NCBI RefSeq assembly: GCF_027244095.1
Contig: NC_069662.1
Coordinates: 9,822,501-9,886,500, forward strand
Length of the DNA: 64,000 bases
From: Hemicordylus capensis
Lineage: Eukaryota; Chordata; Lepidosauria; Squamata; Cordylidae
Direction: 5' to 3'
Under the pieces are notes generated by a model, which saw only the letters and a list, made by a program, of their open reading frames with translations, did no database searches and was not told the origin of the DNA. Below are positions 14,101-25,300 of this stretch, one piece after another (the first letter of the stretch is position 1; each line of letters starts with the position of its first letter). The position numbers were made by a program, and so were the translations under genes.

Positions 14101-16626
14101 AATAATAATAATTATTTGTTGTAGTAGTAGTTGTGGTTGCTGTTGTTAGTGAAGCACATTTGAGATAGGAAAGTCCTCATCCTATCTATCAGCTACATAA
14201 TGAATAGGTAGCAAGAGAGACAGATATATATTTCCATCTGCTCTCTAAGAGGAAAGGAAGAGTTGTTTTGCATCTTTTTGTAATACCTTGCCTAACCATA
14301 ATTATAAACCATCCAAAGCCTGGAGAAAAGAAGAGTGAAATATATGTGTGATTTGGTTAAATCCAATGGTCCCCAAGTGCGGATACCTGTGGGATCTTGT
14401 AAGGCCCTAAGATGTCTGCCATGTGTGATGAAGTATCAGCATCAAGTCCCCCAATGACTCCAATTACATTTCTCTGGATGCCACATTTATAGTTGGGGAC
14501 AAATCTCTGTGATTTGAAGAGCAGGTCCAGAGTGGTGCGGTAGGTCATCCTCTCATTGGAGTAGCTGTCATAGATGTGAAACCCAAGTGTGATGTTGGGC
14601 AAGATCTCAGCGTCCTCATTGATCTCATCCACTGCAAAGGCCAAGGCCAGGATGTGCTGGTAGAACTTCATCATCATGCTGAAAATGAAATCTGTAGAGA
14701 ACTTGATAATGCCTAAAACCATCTTATCACATTAGAGGCCCCATCCATCCCCTTTGATGTGCCATGCAACTCATTACACTGACTATGGCTGCAGTGTTCC
14801 AGGAGCATGGCAGGAAGCCCTGCTCATACATGGACACCCTCATTCTCTTTGCCCCTTCTTCCTAGCTAGATAAAGCATTAGCCTCTCTGGAGAGCATTCT
14901 TACTTCAAACTGTTCAGCTGTAAGTTTGGAATACTGTTTGGGGAAGCTACACCAGGTATCAATAGGTATCACTCCAACAAAGAGGAAAGTGTTGTGGTTT
15001 TCTTCTCTCTCCACCAAAACATGAACAATAGAATGAAGACATTGAAGTCATTTCTGAAGCGAGGAATAGCTTATTCTCCAGTCAAAGCCATATTGCAAAT
15101 ATAGAAGGATTCAGATACACTGTGCCGAGCCATCCACACAGAATGAAACCAATGTTTGAAAAGAAATTCAGGCCCAAAGTGCAACTGATGATACAGATCA
15201 ATAATTAGAATCTGTCCTGTTCTTTTTTTTCCTTTCTCAAAAGGAGAACTGAGGAAGGGAGGGTCTGAACTCAAATCTTTCTCTTTGCTTCGCTCTGAAG
15301 AGGCTATCTGCCAGATCTAGAACAAAACACAGGTGTCTGTATGAACTATATAGATGACAGATGCACTGGATTTCTGCACATTATGAGACAGGGTTTATTA
15401 CTATTATCAATCAATCAATTTATTTATTTCGGTCATAGACCAGTTCAATAAGATAAAAATAGATAAAAAATAAGATAAAAACAGCAATAAAAGTTCTTTA
15501 TACCATGTGAGTCCGCATTTGACATATTATATAGCAAAATTTAGCCACCGTATATACAACATCAGCATTTGGATTGGTAAGCAAGTAATTTAAATAAAAT
15601 TCATCTTGATGACCAGGGAAATTATTCAAAAGTGGGGCTATTAATTTACATCTTACTTCTCTATAATAATCGCAATACAACAGGACATGAGCGGTTGTTT
15701 CAATATGGCCAGATCCACATGGACACACTCTAGATACACTTGACGTGCCTGCGAATCTTCCGAATAGGACCGCTGTAGGTAGAGCATTTAGTCGGGCAAA
15801 GGTAAGGGCTCGCCTGAACTTTGGTATCAAGTCACTACTTAAATATGGAGCTGGCTTTAGCTCAATATTCTGACTACCAAGATATATACCGCTCAGTAAG
15901 TTACTATTACTATTACTACTAGTAGTAATAGTAATAGTAATAAACCCTGTCTCATAATGTGCACAAATCCAGTAATACTACTACTACTTAGTATTATTAG
16001 AATCTTCTTAGTAGAAGAATCTACTGAGATTCTACTGAGTAGAATCTTCTTAGTATTCGTAGTACATAAAGCTTGCCCATCATCCTTTTCTAAAATGGGA
16101 AGACATAGGATGTGTTTCCTATAATGTGGCAAGTTGGTCTTGAGAAGAAAGAAGATCATTGATACAAAGGATTCAGCTGCATTTGTGCTTTTTTTCTGGA
16201 TTATTAAAGTGGATTATTATTAATACTATTATATTAGCATTAGCCAGTATCCAAAATATTCCTTCCTTCCTGCCTGCCTGCCTGCCTACCTGAAATTAGA
16301 ACCCCCTTTCACACCAAAATTAATTGTTTTTGAGTCATCGACACATAATTTATCAATAAACTAAAAGCCAAAGATCATATCATAAATGTGATAATTCCTT
16401 ACTCTTCACTGCTAATCCATTCCTGAGTTGGATTTTTCTTGAAGGAATATTTGGGTGAGGTAAAAAAGATACAAGATACAATCCCACCAATGAGGATTTC
16501 ACCTGGCTGGTACCACTCATATGGAATATGCAAAGGATCACTTCTGGAGCACCTAATATTATCCTCCTCCGACACCATAAGAGGAGCCTGCAGGAGTAGC
16601 AGCAGCAGAAACACAGACTCCACCAT
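1886..16626 (-). CDS. V2R-A: vomeronasal type-2 receptor, 5' part (exons 1-4), continues past left edge
   Basis: Family C GPCR of the vomeronasal type-2 class, expected at the surface of vomeronasal sensory neurons and binding ligand through an extracellular Venus-flytrap domain. Exons in transcript order are 16403-16626, 14387-14678, 5930-6793 and 1886-2113 (1608 nt, 536 codons, all open). Phases are exon 1 to 2 phase 2, and phase 0 for the next two junctions. The cysteine-rich exon 5 and seven-helix exon 6 should lie left of the window, so whether the gene is whole cannot be judged. Intron 2 is swollen by a 5.7-kb L1 and intron 3 by a CR1 plus a fold-back element. Exon 1 and its upstream DNA are almost identical to V2R-B, while exon 3 is closer to V2R-C. 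Confidence 0.9.
2270..4880 (-). mobile_element. CR1 LINE, internally deleted, in V2R-A intron 3
   Basis: The 3' end at the left (AAGAACAGCCCTGCTGGATC) is followed on the minus strand by broken CR1 reverse-transcriptase C-terminal text ([51 protein letters not shown]), an endonuclease scrap (GVTETW, GGGVTLYIKEGI near 3485-3673) and an ORF1-like coiled coil (CKELLALREQVRSLEAKVAD, 4192-4518). The palm region of the reverse transcriptase is missing. Absent from V2R-B and C intron 3. Confidence 0.8.
4880..5589. mobile_element. Large fold-back (inverted-repeat) element, about 0.7 kb
   Basis: Two arms of roughly 250-350 bp are imperfect reverse complements. ACCTGTAGCCCCTTC at 4970 pairs with GAAGGGGCTACAGGT at 5406, and TTTCGGCCCTTTCGGGCCTCC near 5082-5103 pairs with GGAGGCCCGAAAGGGCC at 5291. 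It ends CACATCCCTA. No coding capacity. It sits next to or inside the 5' part of the CR1. Confidence 0.7.
5590..5929. other. V2R-A intron 3, left of exon 3
   Basis: A short A/T-rich scrap (5590-5670) is followed from about 5672 by DNA collinear with V2R-B 24925-25187, including GAAGGAATATGAGGTGTGTG. No gene seen. Confidence 0.6.
5930..6793 (-). CDS. V2R-A exon 3 (main flytrap exon)
   Basis: 864 bp, fully open. It begins [20 protein letters not shown] and ends HMEPWK before donor GTAATG. It contains [14 protein letters not shown] and [20 protein letters not shown], which mark the V2R ligand-binding domain. Its variable middle part shares long stretches with V2R-C rather than V2R-B. Confidence 0.93.
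6794..7945. other. V2R-A intron 2, right part
   Basis: Collinear with V2R-B 26052-26880 (for example the GGTGAGGGCGCCTCCAGCAA segment near 7331). It contains a short TTTATTTATTTATT tract at 7435. No coding exon. Confidence 0.6.
7946..7961. repeat. Target-site duplication of the L1, left copy
   Basis: GAAAGCCCATTCATTT, repeated exactly at 13680-13695. Confidence 0.9.
8806..9648 (+). CDS. L1 ORF1 protein (RNA-binding chaperone)
   Basis: Open reading frame of 280 residues from MQRKQQQSQ; the Met at 8896 (MSTDLDQTL) is an alternative start with good context. Residues about 35-130 form a coiled coil rich in Q/K/D heptads (QVSQDILQVKQDIQQVRQD). Then comes the RRM-like core with RFLRFRGIPEKAG and a basic C-terminal domain ending KGKKNRFTEFLKAQEF. 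In L1 elements this protein trimerises and coats the element RNA. No disabling change seen. Confidence 0.88.
   Translation: MQRKQQQSQIQTHLQPRRLSVPNPGLGEGKMSTDLDQTLLAMKQLLETNTTTLQQVSQDILQVKQDIQQVRQDTQTLNDRTSNIEETVKKLAQDNKEFKTRVDTLEHDVGLLRDDREKLLDQMALLELRQKERFLRFRGIPEKAGQDIKKLLGEELASLLGISGEEMDAQIDTAFRLNSEFAARNKLARDCLVQFNSKSITERIFQAHFAKALIIETQQNFFLKEIPSRILRKCKDYKFLTDALNANGIRFRWEIPEGVSLFYKGKKNRFTEFLKAQEFW
9716..13483 (+). pseudogene. L1 ORF2 (endonuclease and reverse transcriptase), broken
   Basis: Starts MDYKMQDYKILSWNINGLN; the APE endonuclease has LDILCLQETHI and the usual GDFN motif reads GYFN, a loss of a catalytic Asp. The reverse transcriptase spans about 11100-11950 with KAPGPDGLSALYYKSF, FLDADKAFDNISW and FADDV. 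Lesions: TAA at 10205-10207 and TGA at 12711-12713, both with the same frame continuing beyond, plus frameshifts near 10800-10825 and 13080-13110. The C-terminal part ends at 13483. Confidence 0.9.
13680..13695. repeat. Target-site duplication of the L1, right copy
   Basis: Exact match to the 16 bp at 7946-7961. Confidence 0.9.
13891..14118 (+). repeat. Short interspersed repeat (SINE-like unit), copy 2
   Basis: Same head (AACTTGGCAAAGAGGCATC), core (GGACAGGGAG) and AAT-rich tail as the unit at 365-610. Confidence 0.6.
14387..14678 (-). CDS. V2R-A exon 2 (flytrap lobe I)
   Basis: Encodes [20 protein letters not shown], then [12 protein letters not shown] and a [18 protein letters not shown] stretch, a standard V2R exon 2. 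The acceptor is TTCATTTTCAG and the donor follows KIPQ as GTATCC. 292 bp, identical in length to the B and C copies. Confidence 0.92.
15365..15405. repeat. Left arm of a 41-bp inverted repeat
   Basis: Reverse complement of 15933-15973 with one mismatch. The two arms flank the LINE tail at 15409-15890. Confidence 0.85.
15409..15890 (-). mobile_element. LINE 3' end with C-terminal zinc-knuckle domain (Vingi- or I-like, class uncertain)
   Basis: An open minus-strand frame at 15498-15830 encodes FARLNALPTAVLFGRFAG and RVCPCGSGHIETTAHVLLYC, a C-terminal cysteine/histidine motif found at the end of some non-LTR retrotransposon proteins. The 3' tail contains GACCGAAATAAATAAATTGA. It lies in V2R-A intron 1, absent from B and C. 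Confidence 0.6.
15933..15973. repeat. Right arm of a 41-bp inverted repeat
   Basis: Pairs with 15365-15405. In V2R-B this sequence occurs only once (near 31387), so one arm is a secondary copy in A. Confidence 0.85.
16258..16290. repeat. Microsatellite (TTCC/TGCC)n
   Basis: Short tetranucleotide tract in V2R-A intron 1; V2R-B has a shorter TTCC tract at 31690. Confidence 0.7.
16403..16626 (-). CDS. V2R-A exon 1 (signal peptide, start of flytrap domain)
   Basis: The probable start is the internal Met of [18 protein letters not shown], a clear signal peptide. It has A at -3 and G at +4. A Met nine codons upstream (16653) is also open but has a weaker context. The rest carries [20 protein letters not shown], the usual V2R N-terminal pattern. 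The donor GTAAGG leaves phase 2. Confidence 0.88.
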
Positions 16627-16787
16627 CCTGCTGCCCAAGTTTCCATCTAGCATTGGTCCTCTATATCTCTTTAGAGGACAGTCAGAGTATAGGTCTGACT
16701 TTAAGAAGAAAAGGGGAAACCATCAAAGCTGACAGATCCCTTTCTGGCTCTCATTCCTCATTTTAACTGTGAATAGGACACAGGACT

Positions 16788-16857
16788 CTTTATACTGATT
16801 TCAAACTTTGTGCTGATTTTTCAAAGCTACCGGTGCTTTAGCTGGATGATCTAATTA
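16788..16857 (-). promoter_or_regulatory. V2R-A candidate promoter: TATA-like box and homeodomain-type site
   Basis: On the minus strand TATAAAG lies at 16788-16794, 162 bp above the probable ATG. TAATTA lies at 16852-16857. Both have counterparts at the same offsets in V2R-B and V2R-C. Inferred from position and conservation only. Confidence 0.5.
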
Positions 16858-17264
16858 TGGCAATTTCAATAATTATAGAGGAAGGAATCCCTCTCAGCCA
16901 TGTTTTTAGATTCCCTGTAGCAACGTAAATACCAGAAGCAAGAAAGCAAACATGTTTGTCTGATTTGACAGCTGTTACAGAATTCCTTGCCCTATAGTGA
17001 GGTTTGAACTGGGTTCAAATTCAGAGTGATCCAACTTGGGTATTTTCATGTGTTCTTGATGTGGTGTGTGGGGGTGGGATGCAGGGCCTAATCTTTGGAT
17101 GTTCATTGTAAAGCTTGGAAAGGCCCTTCCGGTGTTTCATTAGTCTGGATCACAGACACTGTAGCCAAGGTTCCTGAGAAAGGAGCAAGAGAAAATCTGG
17201 GAATGGGGGAGAAATGCCCAACCAAAAAGCACATAGGCTTGTTAAAAAAACCTCCTCCTGAACA

Positions 17265-18475
17265 CAAGTTACAGAATTCTGTAAACATTCCATGTGAATG
17301 TTTGAGGTGGTAGTGGGCTAACTTGTGAACCACGTAACCAATATGCACCTAACTTGGTATACGGATGGAGATTAAAGAGAGACTTTGATATCCCATGAAT
17401 GAATTCCAAAATGCATTTCAACAAGGCAGCTGTGTGTGTAGTTGAAATTACAGCAGGAATTAGTATTTGAGAAGCAGAATTGTACATGGGTTCTTTCCCC
17501 ACTGATCTGAAGACAGTGGTGAGGCCATGCACAGATGTATACAAACCGATTGGTACCTTATGACTGTTGAGGCAAGGCAGGAGGCTTGACATGAGGTGGG
17601 ATGCTAGAGGTGAGGCTTTGGTATAGTTTGCTTTTAAAGTCCCTGAAAATGTGTGTGTGTGTGAAGTTACTCCAGGGAGTAATGATGTGCATGAATCAAG
17701 GTACATGCACGATTCTAAGGGGCAGCTGGGGAATCTTTAAGTCCAAACCGGCTATTCTGCAAGTCTGCTGCCTCTCTGCTCTGGTGTGACAGTGGCATGC
17801 ACATGACCTCTGCACATGTGTGGTGGCCATTTGCATGCCACTGAGCCGCAACCATGCAAGCGGTTCTGGGGGGTACAATGCTGCAGCAGAAAGCTGTGGT
17901 GAGTGGCACAGGAGCAGGTATGGACCTGCCCTACTAACTCTTAAAGGTGCGCCGGGACCCTTCGAATCATGCACAAATCTTGATTAATGCACACACCTAC
18001 TAGGGAGCTGCATGGAGAAAGGACAGGATTTAGACAGGGTTGGAAGGCTTCTCAACTGAGAGGGGTTCTCAACTGAGAGCGGTTCTCAATCTTGGGTCCC
18101 CAGTTGTGGCTCCCATCATGCCCTGCTGTGATGGATGATAGCATGTGCAAGTGAGAACTGTTTTGATAACTCATGAAAATCAAACTAAAGATCCCATCTC
18201 ACCTTCCCACGTGGCTAAAAGAAAAGAAAAGCATGCAGGAATTCTACTACTCATAGCTGGTTGGTGTGGTTCAGATGAACGAAGCCCTATTTTATTCTGA
18301 AATCTGGAATGTCCCTTCAGGAAAGGGAATAGCACAGCCATGATGACATCTGTAACCACACATGCATTAAGCGGGTTTGACAATGAAATTGATCTATACA
18401 GAAGCGCCTGCGTTCAAACTATGGACAAGCTATTCATGTCATAGAATTGGCAGATCAAATTTACTATAGAGTGTC
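17265..18475. repeat. V2R-A/B intergenic DNA, matches 34540-35710
   Basis: Paralogous spacer between one gene's promoter and the next gene's last exon. It holds a probable non-autonomous element at about 17685-17995 with degenerate inverted ends (GATGTGCATGAATCAAG and GGTGTGCATTAATCAAG), and hAT-MITE scraps near 18065-18125 (GTTCTCAATCTTGGGTCCCC). Confidence 0.7.
18291..18296 (-). terminator. V2R-B candidate polyadenylation signal AATAAA
   Basis: AATAAA on the minus strand 180 bp beyond the stop codon. V2R-C has the same hexamer at the same distance. Confidence 0.5.
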
Positions 18476-19374
18476 CTACAGTTTTCTTATTATTTTTTCT
18501 CTTTTGTTCAGATCAGGCCTCAGTAGAATAATGTAGCATTTGGGGGAAAAGATGCAACCCAATAACCCAGCACTAGAGGCCAGGATGGAGAAGATCTCCA
18601 CAGCTACCATATGTTTCCCTCTTGTGCTGAGGTAGGTTGGAACAAAGGATATCCAAACACTGCAAAAAACCAACATGCTGAAGGTGATAAACTGGGCTTC
18701 ATTAAAGCTGTCTGGCAGATTCCTGGCGAGAAAGGCCACTGTGAAGCTGATGATGGCCAGGAGACCCAAGTAGCCCAGGACACAGTAGAACAGAGTGGTT
18801 GACCCCTCATTACATTCCACTATGATTTCTCCAGATAGTGAATGCATATCCAAGTCAGGGAAAGGGGGAGAGGTACCCAACCAAATAGTGCAAATGCCTG
18901 TTTGAACCAGAGAGCAGGAAAGGGCAATGGAATTTTCCAGTTTCCCTCCAACCCATTTCTGGTAAATACTTCCTGGCTTCGATGACTTAAAAACTATGAC
19001 TACGGTAATGGTTTTGGCCAAAACAGAAGAAACAGCAATGGAGAAGATGATGCCAAAAGCTGTTTGTCGGAGGAGACAAGTAACTTTGTTTGGCCGTCCA
19101 ATGAAGAGCAATGAGGAGAGGAAGCAAAGGAGGAGCGAGATGAGGAGCACGTAGGTGAGGCTCCGGTTGTTGGCTTTGACGATGGGAGTGTCCCAGTGCT
19201 TAATGAAGGTTCCAAGTACCAGAGCTGAGGCCAGAGAGAAGAAAAGAGCCAAGAAAGCTAAAATAATGCCCAAAGGTTCATCAAAGGTGAGGAAGTTGAG
19301 AATTTTAGGAATGCATCCGTGTTGGGCCTTATTTGGATACTGGTCCTCTGGGCAAGGGATGCAGGAATCCATGT
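18476..19374 (-). CDS. V2R-B exon 6 (seven-transmembrane domain)
   Basis: 899 bp, open to TAG at 18476-18478. It starts with [14 protein letters not shown] after acceptor TTCCTCTTTCAG, then seven hydrophobic helices. V2R hallmarks include [40 protein letters not shown] and [14 protein letters not shown]. Close to V2R-C exon 6. Confidence 0.95.
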
Positions 19375-22300
19375 CTGAAAGAGGAACATGAGTCTGTTTA
19401 GACGTACCATCAAAAGTTTCAGCAGATGGACTGTCTTCCTATGAATCTGACACAGCTATTCTATGCAGGCCTCATTTGTGGCAGATTTTCAAAACTTCCT
19501 TCACTTTAGGACGAACATGTATATAATGTCCTGACTTTTCTTTTAGAGGGAGTGGAGGAGGGAGCAGGAATCACACGGGATCCATAAATCTGAAGAGAAC
19601 TTTTAATGTTTTCTGCCCCATGCTTTTGTCACAGTTGTACTCTTAGTTATTGGTAATGGAGTGAGTAAAAGAGAGACGCGATATTAATGGCTTTTATTTT
19701 TCAGCACCAAGGTCTCTCTCTCTACTTTGGAGGCACTTTTAACTCTTTTTAATATTGGAGATCTGATTGCAAATCTCTTTTGAAATTTGCATTTTGGCCC
19801 TTTGCTTAAAAGGAAAACAAATAATTCAATCTGTTCGTTTTAAACATGTATAATATATCACCTATACCCAAAATGTCTTCACCTATACATAAAATGTCTT
19901 AAATGAGAACATGGATATTGGTGGTGATGGGATCTTTGTAGTAGTGATGGGATCTTTGTGCCTAGCAAAGGGAATCTTGCTTAGGTCTCTCAAGTCTCTG
20001 CTTCTACATCCAACACTTCTTCATCCTGAATGCTGATTCCTTCTCATGGCAGCATCATTCTTACACATCTGCTTTTGCTTGGGCACTGAGCATACAGGGG
20101 TTTTATTCGTCCAACTCTGTAACGTGTCTCTAAATGTTGCGATCAGTTCTGATTATCACTGCAAATTTGAATAATAAATATATTCTTCAACCCCTTTTTC
20201 ACATTTCTCAGGGAGGAAAGCTAATACCTAATGCCTAAACACTAAGCAATCCTGGAGTGGCGAGGATCATGTGGGGGAATGTAGGTTGTCTCCTGCCTTC
20301 CCCCACCCCATCCCTACCCAGAATAATTGTGTGAACACCCTTCTTCTGTTGTCTGTCTTAGAGACTTGTCTGGATATGTAATCAAATGTTCATTTCTGAA
20401 TGGTATTTCATACCCATCTTGTCTGAGATCATCCCTTCTGGACATTCAGTACATTGGTAGCAGCAAAATTTCTCCCCTTCCTTCTTTTGCTTGCTGTATC
20501 CCGGATGGCAGTTGTCATTACACAAAGAAACGGGAGGCACCTATCCTTAAAAAGTATGAGAGCTTTGAATATTTTGTGGGAGTTTGCTATGCAAATGTTT
20601 TACCATACAGTTTTACAAAACAATACAGCTTTGCCATACAGTTCATTGACAAATGTCATGGAAGAAAACCTATCAGTCCACAGATGTAGCAGTCATAGGG
20701 AAGAATGCATATTCTTCTAAGCATGAGAGAAATGGAAGAAGATTGGATTTTCCATGCTTGGTAAGCCCAATGGTATATCTAGATATAGTAAGCGGCCAGA
20801 GAGAGATGGTTGGGAGAATTGAAAAGCATAACAAGGTATGGAACATTATTATTTTATTATTATTATTTTACATTTTATATCCTGCTCTTCCTCCAAGGAG
20901 CCCAGAGCGGTGTATTACATACTTAAGTTTCTCCTTACAACAACCCTGTGAAGTAGGTTAGGCTGAGAGAGAAGTGACTGGCCCAGAGTCACCCAACAAG
21001 TCTCATGGCTGAATGGGGATTTGAACTTGGGTCTCCCCGGTCCTAGTCCAGCACTCTAACCACTAGATGGTCTCTTGCTAAAAGTTGACATCGACTTGAC
21101 AGCACTTAATCAATCAATCAATTAATCAATCCGTCAATCAAACAATCAACTATCAATCAAACAGCCACTCAAATATCTTCTATGAAGACATCATCAAGGC
21201 CAGTCTCTATTACCTTTGCACCGTTGACATCAGCATTTTAATTATTTTTTAAAAATTATGCTAGTTGCCATAGCAATGAATTTCAGGGATTAAAAATGCA
21301 TTAGATGGAAGATGTTCCAACTTTACACATTAAACCAAACTCCCTTCAATTATTATCATAAACTTTATTAATTTATTTGGCACATTTTTACAGTATACCA
21401 CGGAATCTAATTGTCCTGGGCAACTTACAACCAACCAGACAACCAACCAATCAACCAAACAAGCAATATTGAAAACTTAAATGATTTAAAACAATATATA
21501 ACTTATTAAAACCCATTCCAGGGCAGACCAAACAATAGGTCTTAAGTGCTCTCCTAATGGCAAGCAATGTTGTTAAGACTTGGATTTCTGCAGGGAGTGC
21601 ATTTGGCAGTTCAGGAGTGACTGCAGAGAACACCCAATTGTGAATCACAACCAGATGAACTGGGGGCAGCTGGAAACAGACGTCTGCTGATTATGTTAAC
21701 TCATGGTGGGGATCATGAAGACGAATGTAGTCTCTTTGGTAAATTGGTTCTAAGATGTTTAGCTCTTTCAACTAAGAGCACTGAATATTTCACCTGCAAA
21801 CATACTGGCATCCTGTGCAAATGTTTTAAAACTGGTATTAGTTAATCATACCCAATTCAATTTGAATCCAGTTGGGATTCCATTCCAACCCAACCGGACA
21901 AACCAGTTCCATGCACATCCCTATTAAGCAGAACTACCTTTTCCCAAATCCCAGAAACAATTCAAAAGGATGGCATGGCTGATGGTATTAATAGGTGCAG
22001 AGGGGTCCAACAGAACCAACACAGTCTCAGTCAACCTTTTGGTGAAAGATCAGGATGACCAGGTCTGTCGCAGCACCCTAACCCACACAAAGGCAAATTG
22101 GAAATGGGTCTAGATAACCAGTTTTCTCCAAGCTTGCCTGGGAGTGATTAGCTAGCACACTCTCAAGCACCTTGCCAACCAAAGCAAATTAGAAACGACA
22201 CTATAACTGTCCATCTCCAAGGACTCTAGGGAAGGATTCTAAGTAAAAGTCCAACAATTGCTTCTTTCAAAGATGGAGGCATCTTATGCTTCCTCAGTGA

Positions 22301-25300
22301 GGCATTTCTAATATCAGCTAGTTTGTCTCTCACAACCTTTCTGCTAGATGTTATAAGTCACATTGGGCATGATTCAGAGAACAGCTGTAGGCCATACAGC
22401 ACCAAGCAGCTTGTCCATCTCCTCAAAAGTCGCAAATTGAAACCAAACTGTTCTAAATAAACACAAGGAGCTAATGGACATCTCCACAATGGACCCTCCA
22501 GTAATATTGGAGACCAAGGAAGATCAGATGGAAGACATTAAGGTCATTCTTAATGTCCCCCTGCTAACTGAGCAATGAGGCACCTTTTTGAAAGTGGTGA
22601 ATCTCTTTATTTAGCTGGGCAAGAGCAACGGGACTTATCCATCTCCCACAAAGCATCCCTCCAGTGACTGTTGCTGGAGTCTGTTTTGTTTTTTTTTTAG
22701 TTTAGCCCTTTGGGGACAGGGAGACATTTTATTTATATATTTGTATCAATGTAAACCACTTTGGGAAATTTCCCCCTCAAAATTGGTATATAAATATTCT
22801 TCATATTAGTGTTCTTACAACTTTTAAACAGGGTAGGAATGGTGTGTGGGAGAAGGCAGGCTTGATCTTACCTTCCCGCAGATGATCTAAGGTCTGGTTA
22901 TGGCTGCGGGTCTTTTGTGCCTACACAGCCATCACTGCTGAGTGCCACGCGCCATGTGGAGGCAGGGGAAATGCAGCTCAGCCTCTAGGAATCCCTCCAT
23001 GCACTGTGCGAGGAATGCAGTACATTGGTGGATTTCCCCACAAGCCAGGTGCACTGGGTGCTGGGTGATTTGACTGCTCAGGTTTAGGCAACCTGGCTAC
23101 CCAATGCTTGACTTGTGGATCCCTACCCCAGTAGGGCTGCACAAGGCTGGGTAGGGCTCCTCGTGTGAACATCTTCATTTGATCACAAAAAGGCTCACTA
23201 AAAGCATCTCAGCTGGATATTGAAAATTCCAGATTTGAGTTCAGAGGAAGGAACAGGAGTCAGTCCATAAGAACATAAGAACAGCCTTGCTGGATCAGGC
23301 CCAAGGCCCATCTAGTCCAGCATCCTGTTTTGCACAGTGCCCCACAAGATGCCGCTGGAAGCCACAGACAGGAGTTGAGGGCGTGCCCTCTCACCTGCCA
23401 TTTCTCCCCTGCAATTGGTACTCAGAGGCATCCTGCCTTTGCTGGAGGTGGCCCACAGCCCTCTGACTAGTAGCCACTGATAGACCTCTCCTCCAGGAAG
23501 TCATCCAAACCCTTCTTAAAGCCATCCAGGTTGTTGGCTGTCACCACATCTTGTGGCAGAGAGTTCCACAAGTGGATCACACATTGTGTGAAAAAGTACT
23601 TCCGTTTGTTGGTCCTAGACCTCCTGGCAATCAATTTCATGGAGTGACCCCTGGTTCTAGTGTTGTGTGAGAGGGAAAAGAATTTCTCTCTCTCCACTTT
23701 CTCCACACCATGCATGATTTTATAGACCTCTATCATGTCTCCCCACAGTCGTCTTTTTTCTAAACTAAAAAGCCCCAGGTGTTGTAGTCTTGCCTCATAA
23801 GAAAGGTGCTCTAGGCCCCTGATCATCTTGGTTGCCCTCTTCTGTACCTTCTCCAGTTCAACAATGTCCTTTTTAAGATGTGGTGACCAGAATTGTATGC
23901 AGTACTCCAAGTGTGGTCACACCATAGTTTTGTATAAGGGCATTATAATGTTAGCCGTTTTATTTTCAATCCCCTTTCTAATGATCCCTAGCATTGAATT
24001 GGCCTTTTTCACAGCTGCCGCACATTGAGTTGACACTTTCAACGAGCTGTCCACCACAACCCCAAGATCCCTCTCCTGGTCCGTCACTGACAGCTCAGAT
24101 CCCATCAGCATATACTTGAAGTTGGGGTTTTTCGTCCCAATGTGCATCACTTTACACTTGCTAACACTGAACCGCATTTGCCATTTTGTCGCCCACTCCC
24201 CCAGTTTGGAGAGATCCTTTTGGAGCTGCTCACAATCGGTTTTGGATTTGTTGTAATTGTTTTTGGATCAGTTGTCCCCGAACAACTCCAATGGACGTGA
24301 GTGGAAGAGAATCGAATCACTTCTTTGCTGCATGTGTGGCAGCATAAAGCTGTGTCCTGTCAGATAGGAGATGAGACTTCCTCCCCATGTGCTCTTGTCA
24401 TCTAACTTGTTGCTTTGTTATTGGTTACAGTGCTGTTACATCCCACCTGAGTCAAGTCAGTATGCCAGGGATCTGGTCCTCATTAATGGTCAACTCTCTG
24501 CCTGCAGAAGCCTATATTCTTACCTGAGTCAAGTCTCTGTGCCACTGGATTTGGTCCTCATTAATGGTCAACTCTTTGCCTGCAGGAGCCTGAGGATCCA
24601 GCCTTCCAACTTTGACTCGGACATAGGAGTCATTTTGGAAAGTGACCAAGTTGGTAACATCAAATCCAGCTGCTAATTCTCCATGTTTGTTAAACTTAAC
24701 ATTGTCACCAATACTGTTGTTGAATGAGATGGTTTGAAGCAATGAATGGAGCTGAAAAGAGAACCAATGAGAATTTAAAATGTGGTATTATTCTTACTCA
24801 GATATCTGAGACAACTGCAACTTTCCACATTGGGGAATCTGCATAAGAATGCACCTGTATAACGGACAGTACTCCACTTTAGGTAACTGATAATGAGAGA
24901 AGGCAGCAAATCAGGAGTCAGTAGGAATCATTTCAGGAGTTGCAAATGACCTTGGGGATCTTATAAAAAACTGTGGAGGAGCTATTTGCTTATGGACATT
25001 GTGTGTGGGGTGCGTCAATATCTAACAAAGGAAGGGAGGAAGGAATATGAGGTGTGTGAGAGAGAAAGACAAGAGATGGGTTCATATGTTCTAGGGTATT
25101 TTCTGGTCAACAGCTTGACTTCAAGTCAAAGCATGATACAGCAGCACAAGCTTTGACAATAGCATTTGGCCAGAGAAGAGCCATTACCTTCCAGGGTTCC
25201 ATATGCAGAGGGATCAGTCTGCTCCTTTCCTCCAATTTTCTGTGTCTGGATCTAGATGCAAGTCTTATATGTAAGGCATGTGCAAGAGCACAGACAGCAT

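Larger units (their letters stand above)
16380..17245. repeat. Recent segmental duplication, matches 31795-32660
   Basis: Constant offset of 15415 with no indel that I could find and only a handful of base differences. It includes exon 1 and the promoter region of V2R-A and V2R-B. The collinearity breaks at about 17250, where A lacks about 1.9 kb present in B. Confidence 0.85.
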
